In this document: positions 21,033 through 32,400 of the stretch, in pieces
Layout of the letters: every line of letters begins with the position of its first letter
Position numbering within the stretch: position 1 is the stretch's first letter
NCBI GenBank assembly: GCA_947632585.1
Contig: CANRPS010000005.1
Location: 1 to 51,795 of the forward strand
Reading direction: 5' to 3'
DNA length: 51,795 nucleotides
Source of the DNA: an uncultured Clostridia bacterium
GTDB lineage: Bacteria > Bacillota > Clostridia > TANB77 > CAG-508
Translations under genes and position numbers: made by a program
The notes under the pieces: generated by a model
What the model saw: the letters and a program-made list of their open reading frames with translations, nothing else
What the model was told of the DNA's origin: nothing
Databases searched by the model: none

Positions 21033-21488
21033 TTATTCCTTTCGAACTATAACTACTTTATTAACTACTGTTGTAGTAGGATTGATTTCAACTTTACATG
21101 AAAATTTTCTGTTACTTTTTACATCATCTATATGTTCTTCTAAAATTCTATTTACATTGTCTTTATATTGTTTTGCCCAATTTAAATCACCACTATAGGT
21201 TTCACAACCACATGTTACATCCACTATCACTTCTGTGCTAAATTTGGGACTTCTGTTGTTATCGATTGCAAGGTTAACAATTGATGCTACATCTTGTATT
21301 GAAATTTCCCTATCATCGTAATTTAAAAATATTTGATTAAATTCTGTAATATCTACTGCTTTCATTTCATCATATACATTTGCTGTATATTCTCCCATTA
21401 AACTAAGTACATATGCAAACAAAGTTAATAAGAGAATTGCTACCAATACTGCACCCGCAATAATCAAAGCTTTTGTTGCATTTTCCAT
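21033..21488 (-). CDS. Pilin-like paralogue
   Basis: MENATKALIIAGAVLVAILLLTLFAYVL. Confidence 0.7.
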   Translation of the reverse strand: MENATKALIIAGAVLVAILLLTLFAYVLSLMGEYTANVYDEMKAVDITEFNQIFLNYDDREISIQDVASIVNLAIDNNRSPKFSTEVIVDVTCGCETYSGDLNWAKQYKDNVNRILEEHIDDVKSNRKFSCKVEINPTTTVVNKVVIVRKE

Positions 21489-21523
21489 ACATTTAACCTA
21501 GCCTTTCGCATTTTTTGTAATGT

Positions 21524-22438
21524 TTATTTTATATTTCCTGTAAAATCAAATCCAATTGAAGTTACTCTTCCAGTATTTTCACTATCATATCCTATTCCTG
21601 TACATTTAAAAATTCCTCTTTTGAATTGCATATACTCATAATAAGCACACAATTTTTGATATAGGTTTCCAAAGTTTTTTCCATTGATAATCATTTTAGA
21701 TTTAGTTTCTTTTCTATCATCTTTAAGTATTAACATATTATAATGTTCAGTTTTATATTCTAATTTGTAATCTTTTAAATATGAATTAAAACTTGTAACC
21801 ATTACTTTTTTTACTGCTTCTCCTTCAGGAGAAGGATCTTTTAACACTCTTGCCTCATCTTCAATTTCTTTTTGTGTTTTAAACATTGTTTTTATATTTT
21901 TTGCCATATTTGTTAATATTGTTTCATCATATATATTTAATTCTGCAGCCAAGTTATTTATTTTACTTTCAACATCTCTTTTAAATGATTTTCTCTTTTT
22001 TCCACTTGCTGTTACATTTACTTTTGTAAGATCTTCATCTATATACATATTAGAATCAAATAATTGTATTGTATCATTATATACTAGTTTTTTTCTATTT
22101 GTATATTCATCATCTTCTGCATCAAGTGTTATAGTTATTCTAACAGCTGGATATTGATCATCATTTCCATGTTCAGTATCATTTGTTCTTCTTTCATTAT
22201 AATCTACAATTTTATTTAATAAAGAAAGCAATTCATATCCTAAAACATTGTCTCTATCAAAATTTGTGAACTGCATATTAAATTCGGTTGTATCTTGTAT
22301 ATTTGCTAATTCTTCTCGTGAAGCCTGATATTCAGAAAAAAGACTCCAAGCATACACCAAAATAGTTACTATTAAGACTGTAACTAATATTCCTCCTGCT
22401 ATAATTAAAGCTTTTGAAGCATTTTCCAAATATCTCAC
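21524..22438 (-). CDS. Larger pilin-like paralogue
   Basis: LENASKALIIAGGILVTVLIVTILVYAWSLFSEYQ. Confidence 0.7.
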   Translation of the reverse strand: MRYLENASKALIIAGGILVTVLIVTILVYAWSLFSEYQASREELANIQDTTEFNMQFTNFDRDNVLGYELLSLLNKIVDYNERRTNDTEHGNDDQYPAVRITITLDAEDDEYTNRKKLVYNDTIQLFDSNMYIDEDLTKVNVTASGKKRKSFKRDVESKINNLAAELNIYDETILTNMAKNIKTMFKTQKEIEDEARVLKDPSPEGEAVKKVMVTSFNSYLKDYKLEYKTEHYNMLILKDDRKETKSKMIINGKNFGNLYQKLCAYYEYMQFKRGIFKCTGIGYDSENTGRVTSIGFDFTGNIK

Positions 22439-22454
22439 TTCCTTTTTGATTTTA

Positions 22455-24533
22455 TTATCCTACATTTGACATTGTACTTGACATAGATGTTAATCCTATG
22501 TATACCAAAGGTACAATTAAATACCCTACGAACATTATTACCATCGGTGCAAATCCTATTACTTTTCCAATCATTGCCTTTTTCGCAATTAATCTATCAT
22601 TAGATTCTCTTCTCTTAGCTTGATAATAGTCCCTCTCAGAATCTAATTCGTCAAAAGCATCCCTAATAGGTATTTTTTCAACTGCTGCTTGCATACTTTC
22701 TATTATTCTTACAAATGGTTGATAAGTTGTTTCTGTCCTTAATTCTTCTAGTGCTTCCCATGCTCCTGCTTCATAATTGTTAACGCATCTTGCCAATGGT
22801 TCTTTAAATATGTTTGCATATCTTTCTAGCCATTCCAATATCATTTCTACATTAACACGTTCGATTCTCATAAGCATTAAGATTATTGTTTGGAATTGCA
22901 TTACTTCGTCTTCCATTTCCATTTGTCTTATTTTGAATTGGAAATACATTAACCACATTGGTGACATATATGCAATAATCATAAATACAACTGATAGTAG
23001 TACTTCGAACCATCCTAAATACTCTTTATTTATTTTTTGCAATTTGTCCCAAACTCTCTGAGCAGATTCTTCAATGTCTTCTTCTTTGCTTTCAGCATAA
23101 TCATCTGACCTTTGCATTGCACGCTCAATATCTGCAACAGTTGTCTCTTTATTTCCTTTAAACATATCCAAAAACTTATTATCACTTTCTGTAACTGCCA
23201 TTGCCGTTTCCAGTTCATTACCAGTCAGTCCTGTTATTAAATCATAATCAGTAGTTGGTTCATTATATATCCAATCTGTAGAAACAACATGTAATTCTAC
23301 AAATATAAATATTGATATTATAAATGTCACTAAAGCTAAAGTAAGTCTGTTTATATACAGCCATTCCATTTTTTGTTTTGATGCAGAATCTTTTAAAGTT
23401 TTTTGTACTTTTAAATATTCTTTAGTACCTTTTTTAGGTATAAAAGCATCTACTATCTTTTTTGCAATTGCATTTCTATATAATTTTGCTTGCCAAGGGT
23501 TTTCTGTTGTTTGTCTATTCTTATCTGTTGATCCATTATTTTTTATTTTTCTTAATAATAAATAACATATAATTGTTATAATTATTACTAAGATTTGTAC
23601 TATCATTCCAGATCTACCTCTATAAAAGCTCTCCGTGAATGAGAAATTACCTACAGCCCAATTCTTTAATGGTTCTAGTCCTAAAACGGGAACTATAGAT
23701 ATAATTGATAAACTTTGAAATACATAATCTATTTTATCTCTTTTTAAAATTTCGATTTGCATTTCCTCTGTTATATTGTTTACATTTTTTAAATATAAAG
23801 ATGATTTATCTACTTTTCTGTCTCCAAACTCTTTTGTCAAATATGAAATTCCTGCAAATTCTTTCAAGTATGAATTTGGCGCAACATCATAATATTTTTC
23901 AAGTTCTATTTCTGGCTCATTAGCTATTAATACTTCATATATTTTTTCACCCTGTCTTGAAATATTTTTTTCATCATCTTGAGATATCTGATATATAGCT
24001 TCCTCAACCATATTAAATTCATGATATGCATGTCTTATTTCAGCAAAAAAGTCTAATTGCTCTTTAAGTAAGTTATTATCCATGCCATCTACCATACCAT
24101 TTATAAAACTATCAGTCATAAATATCTCAAATATTAATATTATTGATAATATTAAATAATTTGTATGAGTAAGTATAATTGAAAGTGTTATTATTGGTAT
24201 TAATATAAGTAATGTTTTACTTAAAATTTTTGCACTATCTCTTCTTGTAGCATATTCATCATCTATATTTAATATTTCTAATCTACGTCTTAATTTAAAT
24301 ATATAACTTTTTAAAAATGGTATTTTAGAATATGTTATGTATAATTTTTGATACATTACTTCTTTTGAGAAGCCTTTTGTTTCTGTTCCTTGCCTTAGTT
24401 TTTGCAATTGTTTATATTCTGATTTGTTCATTTTCTTTGAAATTACAATATATGCAATAACTATAATCGCAAAGATGCCTCCAATACCATATATTACATA
24501 ACGTAACATACTTGATGACATGTTTGTGTGCAC
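22455..24533 (-). CDS. TadB/TadC-like inner-membrane platform protein, apparently two T2SSF-like halves fused
   Basis: 692 aa; two amphipathic/TM blocks (LKEQLDFFAEIRHAYHEFNMVEEAIYQ and VMQFQTIILMLMRIERVNVEMILEWLERYANIFKEPL); downstream of CpaF. Confidence 0.7.
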   Translation of the reverse strand: MHTNMSSSMLRYVIYGIGGIFAIIVIAYIVISKKMNKSEYKQLQKLRQGTETKGFSKEVMYQKLYITYSKIPFLKSYIFKLRRRLEILNIDDEYATRRDSAKILSKTLLILIPIITLSIILTHTNYLILSIILIFEIFMTDSFINGMVDGMDNNLLKEQLDFFAEIRHAYHEFNMVEEAIYQISQDDEKNISRQGEKIYEVLIANEPEIELEKYYDVAPNSYLKEFAGISYLTKEFGDRKVDKSSLYLKNVNNITEEMQIEILKRDKIDYVFQSLSIISIVPVLGLEPLKNWAVGNFSFTESFYRGRSGMIVQILVIIITIICYLLLRKIKNNGSTDKNRQTTENPWQAKLYRNAIAKKIVDAFIPKKGTKEYLKVQKTLKDSASKQKMEWLYINRLTLALVTFIISIFIFVELHVVSTDWIYNEPTTDYDLITGLTGNELETAMAVTESDNKFLDMFKGNKETTVADIERAMQRSDDYAESKEEDIEESAQRVWDKLQKINKEYLGWFEVLLSVVFMIIAYMSPMWLMYFQFKIRQMEMEDEVMQFQTIILMLMRIERVNVEMILEWLERYANIFKEPLARCVNNYEAGAWEALEELRTETTYQPFVRIIESMQAAVEKIPIRDAFDELDSERDYYQAKRRESNDRLIAKKAMIGKVIGFAPMVIMFVGYLIVPLVYIGLTSMSSTMSNVG

Positions 24534-24553
24534 CTCCTCTGCTTATGAATGTT

Positions 24554-26529
24554 TTAGATATCTTTTGGTTTTCTTTTTTTAGTAGCCATATTTGCAGCTA
24601 TTTTTGATTTTTCTTTTCTTTCGTCTTCCATTCTATATACACTAGATTCTCCCCAGTTTCTTGCTACAAATTCATCAAACTCTTTTGCATCTGCATCTGT
24701 CATGTTTAATCTCATTTCTCTTATGTTTTTATCAGAAATTTTATTTGTTATTATATATTCTCCATCAACATATTCTAATATATTTTTATAAATATATAAT
24801 TGTTTATTTGTTGTTTTCATGAAATAATATGTTGCATTGTCAAAAAATTTATCGAATTTTCCTTCTAAAGTTTTCTCATATCTGTGGTTAAATGTATATT
24901 CATTTTTATTTTCTACAGGTATACATTCTGTAATTCTTTCTATGTAACGATTTCCTCTATAGTCTTTTACTAAGTGTATGTCAAAGTTCAAAACTGAAAC
25001 AACCTGTTCTTCTGCTGTTTGTTCATTTTTAAATACTCCTGCTCTAAGCATTGAGTTTCTTAAAGCTGTAACTAAATCAGGGAATGTTTTAGCATGGTGT
25101 GTAAATAGTGTAAATTTAGATGCAACCTGTGCAGATTGGATCATCCAAGATGCTACGGGGTCTGTTGCAACCTCTCCGGATTATGTTTACAGAACCATCT
25201 GTCTTTTTCTGTACGTCCAAGCACTCTTGACCAGCTATTGTTTCTGTCTCACGCATTGATACGATGTTTCTAGTAGGATAAATTTTTCTTAAGTGTAACT
25301 CAAAAGCAGTTTCTGTAATACGTAAGTTCATTGTTTCATATATATTTTCTATCATTGCCATAAGCATTGTTGTTTTACCACAACCTTGCTCACCAGTAAG
25401 TGATATAATCCTTGCACCTTTAACTAAAAACTTTAAAAGTGCTATTGTGTCTTCTTTTCCAGGGTATAAAACTATTTGTTCAAGTGTTGCTCTCTTAACA
25501 TCGAATTTTCTTACGAAAAATGCCCATGTTTCTGACATTGATGGTCTTACAACAACGACACGAGAACCATCTTTCATTTCATTGATTTTGTAACCATTTG
25601 TATCTGATAATTGTCCAGGGTTGTTATATTTATATATATTTTGGCAAACTCTTTTTAGTTCTGCTTCTGAACCAAAAGATAAAAATCCTAAACGAATTGA
25701 TTTTCCGATGGAACATTATCCAAATACTATCGCAAGCACGCTGTACTTTATGTTCAGCTATTTGTGTTAAATAGTCAGCTGAGTCTGTTTGTGCAACTTG
25801 GCTAATAAAGCTTTCTGGTAGTCCTGATACACCTCCAGAAACACCATCTATGTTCATATCTCTAATTTCGTCTATGCTTGAATATCCTTTATATTGTTGA
25901 TATATTCTTTGAACAACAATATTTAGTTTATCAGAAAAAGCTAAAGTTAAATTTTCTTTCTCATAAATGTCATTTATTTCTTCTTCTGTAATTACATAAC
26001 AAGGTTTTGTTTCTCCTTGTACATATTTAAAATCATCTAATTTATATTTATTTATTAATTCTCCAAGAGCTTCATAAGCATATTCTTTTTTATAGAAGTA
26101 TAATAATATATCAAATTTGTCTTGAGGTGTTAAAACTGATGGAATATCAAAAGGTATAGCCTTAGAGATATTCATTTCTGTTACACCATATTCTTTAGCT
26201 AATAAATCATAAATTAACTCCTTGACATATTTCTTATCATTAACGTCTCCATAAGTACATCCTTTTAAAGCCTTTTTTAATTCGTATTTTTTGGTTTTTC
26301 TTCTTTTTAATTCTTCCTCTGATAATCCTATATCATACAAGTTAATTTTAGTTATTTCATCTAATCTTCTCTTAATAAATTCTATCATTTTAGCTAGTGT
26401 GTATGTTTGATCATCGACATCTATATTGGTTACAATTTCTGCATTCTTTTTTGATCTTATGTGGAAATAAATAAATATTCCTGCAATTAATATAACCAAT
26501 AACACAAGCAATATGTTTGATATTGTCAT
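24554..26529 (-). CDS. cpaF: CpaF/TadA-family secretion ATPase, interrupted by two CGG +1 sites (25705-25707 and 25176-25178)
   Basis: Restored: ...SIWIMFHGKSIRLGFLSFGSEAEL...LTGEQGCGKTTML...GSVNIIGEVATDPVASWMIQSAQVASKFTLFTHHAKTFPDLV; length 3n+2. Confidence 0.9.
25176..25178 (-). other. cpaF: CGG +1 frameshift site (ATC-CGG-AGA to Gly GGA)
   Basis: +1 restores IIGEVATDP...MIQSAQ. Confidence 0.85.
25705..25707 (-). other. cpaF: CGG +1 frameshift site (CAT-CGG-AAA to Gly GGA)
   Basis: +1 joins N-terminal and ATPase parts. Confidence 0.85.
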
Positions 26530-26567
26530 TATTTTTTCCCCCTAAAAGAATCCTTTTATTATAGTTA

Positions 26568-27407
26568 TTATTGTCCTCTTTTCATTTTTAGCATATCATT
26601 TTTTCCTTTTGTTGTATCAAATAATCTATTTAGTTCTTGAGTAAATCTATAGTTTATGTCTCTTTCTCTAATTTTCATGAAATCAAAGAAAATGTCTATA
26701 ACTCTTCCTTCTTGAGCTGCTTCGAAAAGCAAATTATTATATGGTACCACATTTATTATATCTTTAGATTTTAATATGTTTCTTGTAATGTTTTTTGCAT
26801 TATATTTTGTGTCTTCCATATATCTTCCTATTGTTATTACTGTGTTTTCTCTATTTAATATATCATTTTGGTTTATCAATTCTTGTATCATTTGAATATC
26901 TTTTGCTTTTTGTGTAACTACTGGTACTATTATATCTGATAAACCTAAAATAGTTCTTTGGTATTCTATATTTAGTCTTCTGTCCAAATCTACTACAACT
27001 AAGTTATAATATTCTTTTGCCAAACTAATAATTTGGCCATATTTTTCTTTTACTTTATCATATAAATCTTGATTGCTACTTTCTACTCCAGTCAAGACTT
27101 CTAATCTATCTCTCAACAATATTCCTGTATATTCTGGTATTCTATTTGGAGTTATTTTGCCACCTCTCATTAATAATTCTAACCCCTCTATACCATTATT
27201 ACTTATTTTCTCTGCACTACTTCCAAAAATTGATTTTTTTATATTACTTTTCCAAAAACAATCTCTCGTTGTAGTATCATTAAATGATGTTGAAATAAGA
27301 AGTATTTTCATATTATGTTGTATGGCACTTTGGACTGCAAATGCTATTGCACTAAATGTAGTTCCTGATTGTTCTTTTGTACCATTCCAAAATGTTACAA
27401 TTGACAT
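26568..27407 (-). CDS. CpaE/TadZ-like P-loop NTPase (MinD/ParA fold)
   Basis: TFWNGTKEQSGTTFSAIAFAVQSAIQHNMKILLIS deviant Walker A; VVVDLDRRL. Confidence 0.6.
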   Translation of the reverse strand: MSIVTFWNGTKEQSGTTFSAIAFAVQSAIQHNMKILLISTSFNDTTTRDCFWKSNIKKSIFGSSAEKISNNGIEGLELLMRGGKITPNRIPEYTGILLRDRLEVLTGVESSNQDLYDKVKEKYGQIISLAKEYYNLVVVDLDRRLNIEYQRTILGLSDIIVPVVTQKAKDIQMIQELINQNDILNRENTVITIGRYMEDTKYNAKNITRNILKSKDIINVVPYNNLLFEAAQEGRVIDIFFDFMKIRERDINYRFTQELNRLFDTTKGKNDMLKMKRGQ

Positions 27408-27419
27408 AGTAATCCTCCT

Positions 27420-28172
27420 CTAATCTTTCATTGCTTTTTTTATTTTTCCCATGCTATCTGCTTTACTGATATCTTGTACAAGATATGCAAGAGAGTCTTT
27501 AAAAGTCTGGCTTAATCTTCTAAATTTAATTTTTTGTGTTTTTTGATTTTCTTCAAATCCTTGATTGTCTTCTCCTAAAATTCTAAAATACATTTCATAA
27601 TCGTTCCAATTTATTTGGTAATAAGAAGAAACGAAATTTAAATATGCTTCATCTTCTTTACTACAACTGCTATATGAATATAGTACTTTTGTTAATTCAA
27701 TAGGATCTTCAAGTTCTGAAAATATGTCCATTCCTTTTGTTAGAGAGTACTTATCAAATTTTGTGAGAAAATATTTTTTATCTGCATTGCTTATATCAAA
27801 TTTTTCTAAAGATTCTTTATCATCAACGTCTATTAATATATAATCATACAATTCATCTTTATCTTCCGTTTTTTCTTTTGCTTCTATCGAATTTTCTCCA
27901 TCCTGTGATGACTCATCTTCATTGGTTTCAAATCTTATTCCTAAGTATCTTTCCATCTCCTCCCAACTACTAAATCCTACTCCAAAATCTACGTCTTCGA
28001 AATTCGTAATATAAGATTTTGTTGGTTTTATACTAGGTACTATATATTTTATCTTTTGTGTACTAGTAGTATCAATTACTAGAGTTTTATATCCTAGTAG
28101 TTGTAATACCTTAGCTACACATATCATCAAATCCGATTTGTCTATTGCTCCCACGAATCCAATTTTTTTCAT
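27420..28172 (-). CDS. Second CpaE-like/ParA-like protein with degenerate P-loop
   Basis: MKKIGFVGAIDKSDLMICVAKVLQLLGYKTLVIDTT; in Tad-like operon. Confidence 0.5.
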   Translation of the reverse strand: MKKIGFVGAIDKSDLMICVAKVLQLLGYKTLVIDTTSTQKIKYIVPSIKPTKSYITNFEDVDFGVGFSSWEEMERYLGIRFETNEDESSQDGENSIEAKEKTEDKDELYDYILIDVDDKESLEKFDISNADKKYFLTKFDKYSLTKGMDIFSELEDPIELTKVLYSYSSCSKEDEAYLNFVSSYYQINWNDYEMYFRILGEDNQGFEENQKTQKIKFRRLSQTFKDSLAYLVQDISKADSMGKIKKAMKD

Positions 28173-28202
28173 ATGCTTAAATCACCTTTCTATTTTGTTT
28201 AA

Positions 28203-29315
28203 TTATTCTCCAACAAGTGATTGTAAATATTCTTGTCTTGCTTCTAAGGTTGCACCTATACTTGAATCAGCTCTTCCTGATAATCCTTCTGTAGAACCAT
28301 ATGTTGAAAGTGCGCTATTTATGTAATTATTTCTTATTTCAGATAATCCATTATATTTTGCTATTAATTCAGTTCTTGCTCTATTTGAAATATTAGGATC
28401 TGAATCCATTAATCTTGTAACTTCTCCATTTGGAACATATGTAGGTGAAGCTTCTTCTTGCATTCCAGCTTCTACATATTTTGTTGCATATAGTATTCCT
28501 GTTCCTTGTAGCATCCAATCTTCTACAATTGCACTTGACATTGTAAGAATCTCATGTTCACTTAAGTTCATTTGTACAGTGTCTGCTAGATATTCTCCAT
28601 CAAATTGTGGTATTGTAACTCTTTTTTTAGAAACTACAACAACGTTTTGTCCAGAAGGTAACATAAGTCTCACATCAATATAGTCTCCAGTCATTAAATC
28701 GATTGGCAAAACAATAGTATTATATTCTACTTGTCTTACGTCTCCCCCTACTATTTCATCTGATCTTGATATCATTGATTGTGTAATCATTGTATTAGCT
28801 TTTGTATCAATTTTAACTAATACTGGTGCTTCAGTTGTTTCTATATATTCATCTGCATTGTTGGCATTTTTTATATAATATTTTTCAGTCTCATCATTTT
28901 GGAACACTTCTGTTTTTTTATCATTGTCTAGATATAAATGTTGTTCTCCATTTGTATATCCAGAAATTATTCTTGTTCCGTCTTTTGTATATAGCGAATA
29001 TGCACTTAATAAGCTATCTATATCAGCATAATCTTCTGGTATAGAATCTGTCATTATTGTTACTTTTTTAAACATATCATCAGTAAGAACATCTCCTGAT
29101 TTTACATCTTGAGCTAATACATAAATACTTTTTAAATTTGCCTCATATTCTTGATTATCTTCTCTCAATTTTTTCATTTGCATGAATAAAAATACTATTA
29201 TTACTGCAGCTATTATAATAGCTACTAACATTCCTAATAAGAATGAGTTTCTTGCTTGTCTTTGCATTGGATTTGATGCCATTTGTATATTCCTCCTCAA
29301 TTTTTTATTTTTCAA
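28203..29315 (-). CDS. CpaB/RcpC-like SAF-domain pilus assembly protein
   Basis: N-term TM then VLAQDVKSGDVLTDDMFKKVTI... SAF-like region; first gene of Tad-like operon. Confidence 0.65.
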   Translation of the reverse strand: MKNKKLRRNIQMASNPMQRQARNSFLLGMLVAIIIAAVIIVFLFMQMKKLREDNQEYEANLKSIYVLAQDVKSGDVLTDDMFKKVTIMTDSIPEDYADIDSLLSAYSLYTKDGTRIISGYTNGEQHLYLDNDKKTEVFQNDETEKYYIKNANNADEYIETTEAPVLVKIDTKANTMITQSMISRSDEIVGGDVRQVEYNTIVLPIDLMTGDYIDVRLMLPSGQNVVVVSKKRVTIPQFDGEYLADTVQMNLSEHEILTMSSAIVEDWMLQGTGILYATKYVEAGMQEEASPTYVPNGEVTRLMDSDPNISNRARTELIAKYNGLSEIRNNYINSALSTYGSTEGLSGRADSSIGATLEARQEYLQSLVGE

Positions 29316-29472
29316 TAATTCTTTTTTTATTTTACAATACTTTTTTTATTAAATCAATATTTTTTTCTTCTTGTAACACAAAATTAATCATGTTGTAACA
29401 TTTTTGTAATATTTATCTTAAAAACGTATATAAACCCCGATTTTTCGAGGTTTATATTACTTACTTTTTTGT

Positions 29473-32400
29473 CTATTTTTGTCTAATTTTTAAATATAAT
29501 TTTGTGATAAAAATTTCAAATGATAATATAAATAAAATTAATACAAAAAATAATCTATTTGTTATTTTTAATCCTCCAGTAGCTATACTAACAATTGTTT
29601 CTGTATTGCTTTCATTGTCTTCATAAGTAGTTTCTTTAAAACTCGCTTGATTTTCTGAATTTTCTATCTTTACCTTATTAGGTATAATTCCTGTTATTGT
29701 TTTATTTATATTAGTTAAGACAATAAAATATTCTCTTTTTTCTCCTGGTAGTATATTTTCTATAAAAATTGATGCTGTATCATTATCTATTTGCCAGTTT
29801 GGATTATCCTCTTCTAACATCATAAATCCATTTGGTATATATTCCTTTAATAGTGCATTTCCTGATATTTCGCTATCGTTTATTGCTTCAATTTTATAAT
29901 ATATCTTTAAATCATATCTTTTTTCTTTCCTGTCAATTTCAATTTTTCCTAATGTTTTATTTATAATATTTTCTATTTCATTTAGTTTTATTTTTTCAAT
30001 TATTTGATTAACTTTTAAATTGAATTTCATAGGATTATAATAATAATCTATAATAATAGGTTCATTTATAAATTTTCCTTTACTATTTTTAGGATATTTT
30101 TCTTGTAACAAAGTATAGTAATCAAAATTTTTAGGATCAGTCGAATATTCTTCTGTCTCTAATCCATTAATATTTTCTGTTTCCATTATTTCATTTGTTT
30201 CTTCATTTACATAATTTACGATTACAATAGCTTTTCTTAAATAATAATATATTATTTCTTCTGTGCCTTCTGTAAAAAATCCTTTATAATTTTCAGTTTT
30301 TTCTACTAATTCGTAATCTGAATTTTCTAATTTATTTGTCTCATATTTATCATTTGTATATCCATATAATGTTTCTGGAGATATTATATTTTTTCCAGTT
30401 GCTTTATCTATATGTTTTATAATAATATTCCCAATTTTAGGTTCATAGTAATAATATATATCCTTATTTTTCTTTTCAAATGTTCCCTTGTGATTTTCTG
30501 GAAGCAAGTCCTTATTTAGTTTATAAAGTTTGCCATCATGTCCTACTGGGTTTTCTTTAGGATAAGTTTCATATTTTTCTCCTTCGTTTCCTTTTATTTC
30601 TTCTGTGTCTTCTCCTCCATTAACTCCATATATATGGTGAACTTTTATGCTCGAATTATATACATAATAATATCTAACTTCAATTAATTCTCTGGTCATT
30701 ATTCCTGATGTATTTTCACTATCTTTTACAAAAGAATAATTAGTAAATTTTTTTTGAGAAGTTGTATAATAATCATTTTCATATCCTTCAATTATTTGTT
30801 CATTTTCTAATAAATCATTTGTTATTATATCAATATATTTCACCAATACTCCCTTTGATACATGTATATAATAATAATATACATGTGTATCTAATACATT
30901 AATCTCATATCGTTCAGTTTCTGGTGTTTGTGATATTTTATAGTTTGTTATATCTTTAGCCTTTGTTGTAATTATATCTTTTTCTAGTCCTTCAATATAA
31001 TCTGTATCTAATTCATTTCCATTTACTTCATCTATATGATGTACAATTATTCTTCCTGGACGTTTATAATAATAGTATACATCTGTATCAAATATATTGA
31101 TTTCATATTGTTCAGTTTCTGGTATTTGTGATATTCTGTAGTTTGTTATGTCTTTGGCCTTTGTTGTAATTATATCTTTTTCTAGTCCTTCAATATAATC
31201 TGTATCTAATTCATTTCCATTTACTTCATCTATATGATGCACAATTATTTTTCCTGGTCTTTTATAATAATAGTATACATGTTGAATTTCTTTTGAATAT
31301 TGATATTCTTCAATATCTGGTTTTTTAAAAATTTTATAATCAGGATCATTTTCTTTTGCATGTGTTGTTAAAGTGCTTCCTTCAGGTCCAGTAATAAGTT
31401 CAGTTGAAAATTCGAATTCATTTATTTTGTCTATATGATGAATTTGAATCCTACCATTATATCTATAGTAATAGTATACATGCTGTTCATTTTCTTCAGT
31501 TGTATATACTTCAGTTTCCGGTTTTTTTGTCAAACTATAATCTTCAATTATTTTAGAATTAGTTGTAACTTGTTCATTTATTTCTTCTTCAAATATTTCT
31601 TTTTCTATATCCTCATTTGTAACTTCATCTACATAATGAACTATAATTTTTCCTTTTCTTGGTTGCTCTGGTTCAATTTCTTTATCCTTTTTTATTGTTG
31701 TTTCGACTTCATTTGATTTAAGTTCATATTTATTTTGAATTTTGGTTGTTGCTTGATTTTTTAGTATACCTTCTTCTACATCATCTTTAACTATAGCGGT
31801 TATTATAAATTTTATCCACCCACCATTTGAATCTATCAATAATTGAAATGGAATAAATGAATATTCTGTTTTATTGTGTTGGTTTTCCCAATCGAGTTCC
31901 CATGTTATTTTATTTAAGTTTACTTCGAATTTAAAGTTTCCCATTTTTCTTGTATCTTGTTCCATTTCACTTTGCATTATTTCATTTCCATTTGAAAAAA
32001 CAATTTTAAAAGAATCAAATTTTAATCTTTTATCTAAAGTATCTTCAAATATAACAGATTCATATTGAAAACTTTCATCATACCTTTTTACTAATGGTTG
32101 CTTTATCTCATATGTTATTTTTTCACCTGGTTTTACATTATCTTTTTGCTGTACCATTGTTTTTGTTGGATTATCTGGTACAACTCCAGTAAGTGGTGTA
32201 AATCTTAAATGGTAACCCACATTTTGCGTATCATCAAAAGAAAGTAAAGTTAAATTTAAATTAGTCTTATTTTTGTATCTAAATCCCACTCTTTCTTTAT
32301 TTCCAGATTCTGTAAAACCATTTGCTGTCCCAACAAATAAGTTTTTATAACTATTTGAGACATATTCTGTTGTATAATTATTTGGATGGTATTCAATTGT

